Assembly (NCBI GenBank): GCA_963693085.1
Contig: OY856409.1
Span: forward strand, 1,163,411,749 to 1,163,475,748
Reading direction: 5' to 3'
DNA length: 64,000 nucleotides
Origin: Alisma plantago-aquatica
Lineage: Eukaryota; Streptophyta; Magnoliopsida; Alismatales; Alismataceae
The translations under genes were made by a program, and so were the position numbers. Of this stretch, positions 59,395 to 64,000 are shown one piece after another. Within the stretch, counting starts at the first letter, position 1. Each line of letters begins with the position of its first letter. Under the pieces are notes generated by a model. The model searched no databases. It was not told where the DNA came from and worked only from the letters and a program-made list of their open reading frames with translations.

Positions 59395-62300
59395 ATGAAA
59401 ATATTATGCTGGAACATCCAGGGTCTGGGCAGCCCTAGGACGGTTGACTCTCTAAGGAGGCGGTGTTGGAGAGAGATGCCCGATATAGTCTTTGTGATGG
59501 AGACTATGTGTAGAGGGAGGGACCAAGAGGAGGTTAGAAGGAGATCTGGGTACAATGCGGGGTTTGGAGTGAACAACAGGGGGAGATCTGGAGGATTGGG
59601 TGTGTGGTGGAGAGGGGAGGTTGTGTCTGTGAAGTCTTTTTCAGACCATCATATCAGTGCGGTGGTGGGAAGGGAGGACAGCCAGGATTGCTTTTACTTT
59701 GTGGGGATTTATGGTTGGGCAGCAACTCACGAGCGTCACAACACTTGGAGGCTGATGGAGGAGCTTTTTGCACAGACGACTTTGCCTATTGTCTTTGGCG
59801 GGACTTCAACGAGATACTTTTTCAATCTGAGAAGCAAGGAGGTCAACCTAGGCATGAATGGCAGATGTGGAACTTTAGAGAGGCAATGGAGGGATGTCAG
59901 CTCACTGATTTGGGGTCCACCGGAAATAAATTTACATGGAAGAGGGGACAACAGGTAGACACGATGATTTTGGAAAGACTTGATAGGTTTCTGGCTGACA
60001 GGAAATGGTGTGATTTTTACAATATCAGAAAGGTCAAAAACTTCCCTATTCTTAACTCGGATCATGGGCAGATTCTTTTATGGGCAGAGCACATGAATCA
60101 TGATGGTGGGCAGGTGGAGAAGCAGTTCAGATTTGAAACCTTCTGGTTATCTTCACCGGAATGCAAAGATGTCGTCACTCGGGCTTGGGACAACAGCTAT
60201 GATTTGGGCCTTAGAGGACAGACGAACCTTTGCGCGGAAAAGCTTGTTGGATGGGCGGCAGATAAATTTGGTAACATAAGAAGGAGAATTCAACAGCTCG
60301 AGAAGAGGCTTGGTCGTGCTCAAGATAAGCCACCATCTCATGACATGTTGCAAGAATGTGAATCTTTAGGGAGAGAACTACAAGATCTACAGAGGATGGA
60401 AGAGAGCTATTGGTTGGCTAGAGCTAGGACTAATGAGATGAGAGATGGAGACAGGAACACAAAATATTTTCATCATAAAGCTAGCCAAAGAAAGAGACAC
60501 AACACCATAGAAGGTCTCTTTAAGGAGGATGGGAGTTGGCATACGGAGGAGGATTCCATTGCTGAAATTATTTTTTCTTATTTTAATTCCCTCTTTTCCA
60601 ACTCAAACCCTCACGGGATGGAGGAATTTCTTGAAGGCATGCCTAGGGTGATTGATGAATCTTCTATTTCAGATCTGGAAAAGGTTCCCACCGAGATAGA
60701 AGTTTGGAAAGATCTTCAACAAATGCACCTGAATAAAGCTCCCGGCCCGGATGGGATGAAGGCAATTTTCTACCAAAAATTCTGGGAGGTGATTAAAAGT
60801 AGCTTGATGGATTTTATTTCCAAATGGTGGAGAGGGGAGATTGGCCTGGCTGACATTAATGACACTGATATAGTTCTCATTCTGAAGACTAATAGTCCTG
60901 TCTGCCTATCTTAATATAGACCTATCAGCTTGTGCAACGTTTCATATAAGATTATTACAAAGGTCTTGGAAAATAGAATCAAACCGCTGATGAATGGGAT
61001 TATCTCGGAGAATCAAAGTGCTTTCATAGAAGGGAGGATGATCACCGACAATGCCTTGATGGCATATGAGCTGTTTAATACCATGAAACACCGTAAGAAA
61101 GGAAGAGAGGGGCTTATGGCGCTTAAGCTGGACATGAGCAAGGCATACGACATAGTCGAGTGGGTTTTTCTGGAGGGGGTTATGGAGAGAATGGGGATGC
61201 CCTCTATTTGGAGAAGGAAGGTTATGGAGTGTGTTGCAAGCGTATCCCACAAGTTCATCATCAATGGCAATAGGAGAGGGTCTGCAAAACCATCCAGAGG
61301 ATTTCGCCAAGGTGACCCTATATCCCCTTACCTTTTTCTTTTTTGTGCTGAAGCACTTTCTTTTTCTCTATCCAAAGCTGCACAAGTCAACAAAATACAT
61401 GGGACAAGAATATGAAGAAGAGCACCATGGGTCACTCACCTTCTTTTCGCAGATGATAGCATTGTTTTTACAAGGGCTACCTCAGAAGAATGCTCCGCTT
61501 TAACTGAAATCTTCAGCCAATATGAGAGGGCATCTGGGCAGAAAATCAATTACGAGAAGACGGAGGTTTCCTTTAGTACAAACGTCACAAGCGAGAGAAG
61601 GGAGTTCATTAAAAATATGCTGCAGGTGAGGGAGGTGGACATGCATGAGAAGTATCTGGGCCTTCCCACGGTGGTAGGCAGGTCCAAAAAGTAGGCGTTT
61701 GTGGCTATAAAGGACAGAGTGTGGAAAAAATTATAGGGGTGGAAGGAGCAATTGTTGTCCAGACCAGGGAAGGAGGTGTTGATCAAAGCAGTCATCCAAG
61801 CAATTCCTACGTATCTCATGAGAATCTTCAAACTTCCGGAGGGAATTATTGATGATATCCATTCTATGATGGCACGGTTCTGGTGGGGATCTAAGGAGGG
61901 GGAAAGGAAAATTCATTGGATGAGCTGGGATAGATTGTGCAAGCCCAAGGAGAGTGGGGGAATGGGGTTTAGGGACCTGAAACCTTTCAACCAAGCACTC
62001 CTCGCTAAACAAGGATGGAGGTTGGCAGTCTATGGAGAGTCTCTTGCTGCTCGGGTACTCAAGGTGAAATATTACAACACATCTTCTATTCTTCAGGTCG
62101 AGTTGGGGGGGAATCCCAGTTATACATGGAGGAGTATTTGGGGGGCGCGACAAGTTGTTAAGAGTGGCTTCAGGTGGAGGGTGGGGTATGGAAAAAATAT
62201 TCATATCTACAAGGAGAGATGGATTCCACACTTGGGGGCACAACAGACAGATATTTGATTCATGGCCCAGTGGATTATACATGGGTGAGCGATTTGATGG

Positions 62301-63468
62301 TTGGAGGACCTAAGAGGTGGAATAGAGAGGCGGTGGAGACTTTCTTTCCTACACATATAGCACGGAGAGTTCTTAACATTCCACTGTCACAGCAGATTGA
62401 CGAGGACACACTATATTGGGATAAGGAATGCAATGGGAAGTTTACTGTCAGGAGTGTTTATTTCTTTATTCGGACAGGAGAGGATTTAGTTGATGGCTTG
62501 GATATCGATTTGTGGAAGAGGGTTTGGAAGCAAGGATGGCCACCGAAACTGAAGCAATTCATATGGAGAGCTCTTAGGAATATACTTCCCACTAATTCAG
62601 AACTGTAAAGGAAGCATGTGACACCGGATGACAGCTGTCATCGCTGCGGACAGCGGGAGGATTCTTCTCATGCACTGCTACACTGTGACGTAGCCAGACA
62701 GGTATGGGCGGCCGGGGTGTTTGATTGGGGCGGACGGCTGGGCAATCACGATGTGGCGCCCTTTGTTAGGAGTCTTTTACAGGAGGAGGACAATAGGCAA
62801 AAAGATGATGGTACTACTCTTATGTGGGTCTCATGGACAGTGAGGAATAAAATTCTTTTTGAGGATCATCCCCCCATATCCCGGGTCTTGTGGCTTCTTA
62901 CCTCAGCCTGGTTGCTGACCATGCACGCTATCATGGGGCTGTGGGTAGAGTTGCCTTTTCTTCCACATCTCCATGTCAGGTTTCATGGTGCTGCCCACCA
63001 TATGGCTGCGTTAAGATCAATACAGATGCATCAGTCATTACAGTGGAAGAGAATGGATGTGCGGCAGTCATCCGGGACGCTAGCGGTCATCTTTTGTGGA
63101 CCTTCCAATGCCGGTTAGAACAGCCTTATTCGGTGCTTAGTGCGGAGGGTATGGCTGTCCTACACGGTATGCGTCTGGCTCTTAGGGAAGGGTACACAGA
63201 TGTTGTGGTTGAGATGGACTGCCTGCTATTAGTGGAAGCGGTCAAGAAGGGATACAGTGGACGCGGTTATGAAGACTATATTTCTCAGGATATTGTTAAT
63301 CTCTCTTATAGTTTCCTTTCTTTTAATTTGTGTTTTGTAAAATGGCAAGAAAATAGAGTAGCTCATGCCTTAGCCACTGCTGCCTGTCATTTTGTTAATC
63401 CTCACATTGTTGGTGAGGACTTTGAGGATCGGATCCTTGTACTTGCTGCAAACGATTTGATTACTTAA
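59395..63468 (+). pseudogene. LINE ORF2: endonuclease, reverse transcriptase, RNase H (stops and frameshifts)
   Basis: Nicks DNA and copies the element RNA in place. The start is ATG 59395 (MKILCWNIQGLG), 34 bases after ORF1. The endonuclease has VFVMETM and SDHGQ, but the GGDFNE region is split by a 1 bp loss in the G run at 59800-59802. The RT has NKAPGPDGM, LDMSKAYD (Asp at 61131), GFRQGDPISP and FADD (61446). A zf-RVT region follows (CHRCGQREDSSHALLHC). The RNase H near 63015-63390 keeps INTDAS, AEGMAVLHG, VEMD and RVAHALA. In-frame stops are at 60912, 61413, 61692, 61734 and 62606; further frame changes lie near 62235 (a run of G) and between about 62830 and 62960. The last frame ends at TAA 63466. 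Confidence 0.9.
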
Positions 63469-63513
63469 TAAAATGGCGGGCGCCCTTCCTCAAAAAAATA
63501 TAGTGGGGAGATG

Positions 63514-64000
63514 GTGGTGACTTGATCATGGTGAGAAGCCTTGATTAATTTCTTCCCACATGCTCCTCTACATCAAGGTATAGGACTACCACAATCATGT
63601 CTAAGGGTCTGGTTGGATTTGGAAGGGAGTGTAAGTGTTTTGGGTTGGCCTATATTTCTCAAAATAGGCTATTGAGAGTGGGCAGCTGGTATTGGCCAGA
63701 ACATGGTGTCTTACATCAAAGATAGAAGACTATATGATGTAGGAGATCTAGGGGTTGAGGGGGGAGAGGAAACATAAAGGAGATGGTTGTGGCTAGAGTG
63801 TGGTGTCTTTAATCCAAATGTAAAATATTAAGAACTTGTAAGAGATCTTGTATATGAGGGGGCCATGCAAGGTGGAGAAGATGCAACTTAACTTCATGTT
63901 GGTTGGTGCACTCCATTATAAAGTGTACTCCCCCATTACTACATGTTTGGTCTGAAATTGTCAGGATAGAGATGATAATCCTTATGCCTAGGATCTTGCA
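63514..64000. repeat. Diverged tandem units right of the LINE
   Basis: Continues the ~230 bp repeat interrupted by the LINE, with a second worn unit apparently beginning near 63760. No gene seen. Confidence 0.55.

Larger units (their letters stand above)
57421..63496 (+). mobile_element. Full-length L1-type LINE retrotransposon
   Basis: 6.08 kb with a short 5' leader, ORF1 and ORF2, and an A tail at 63492-63498. A perfect 17 bp target duplication (AATATAGTGGGGAGATG) lies at 57404-57420 and 63497-63513; its first two bases overlap the tail. The structure is that of plant L1 elements with an RNase H domain. Both ORFs are inactivated by point mutations. Confidence 0.93.

Overview
The window is nuclear DNA from a flowering plant with a large, transposon-rich genome. 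A monocot is my best guess: the HD-Zip gene has a GC-rich first exon, and the (TA)n-embedded ~390 bp elements resemble rice Micron elements, but the species cannot be named. Only one host gene is convincing: a class II HD-Zip transcription factor of three exons (6546-9686, + strand). Almost everything else that can be recognised is mobile DNA, mostly old, nested and broken.

Layout. 1-5759: AT-rich intergenic DNA with two copies (A, B) of a ~390 bp element embedded in microsatellites. 5760-6101: a 342 bp MITE in the HD-Zip promoter. 6546-9686: the HD-Zip II gene, whose second intron carries a 1.67 kb foldback. 11495-16834: a 5.34 kb solo LTR (Ty3/gypsy-like ends) with a CCTAG target duplication. 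17996-21310: compound microsatellites, a GC-rich non-coding retroposon, element copy C and a 747 bp hAT-type element with an 8 bp target duplication. 22495-48807: a nested cluster. Copia element C (+) is the host; copia element A (-) sits in its leader with target duplication CGACC; a 10 kb CACTA transposon sits inside the gag of A with target duplication ATA; copia element B (-) interrupts the reverse transcriptase of C. 50676-53744: a 3.07 kb gypsy-type LTR (-) with an adjacent primer binding site. 57421-63496: a full-length L1-type LINE (+) with a 17 bp target duplication and poly-A tail.

How the parts relate. The insertion order can be read directly: C is oldest, A and B went into C, and CACTA went into A. 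The transposon genes are pseudogenes. In the CACTA transposase and the LINE the inactivating changes are dominated by TGA, TAG and TAA codons at places where CGA, CAG or CAA would be expected, with few frameshifts, which fits deamination of methylated cytosines. The HD-Zip gene is intact by inspection (open frame across three exons with consensus splice sites), yet it is flanked and filled by inverted-repeat DNA that could affect its expression.

I found no convincing new defence or metabolic system. The strongest candidates for follow-up are the intronic foldback, the microsatellite-capped element family, the hairpin inside the CACTA transposon, and the copia element whose 3' end carries a second polypurine tract and a displaced U3 block.
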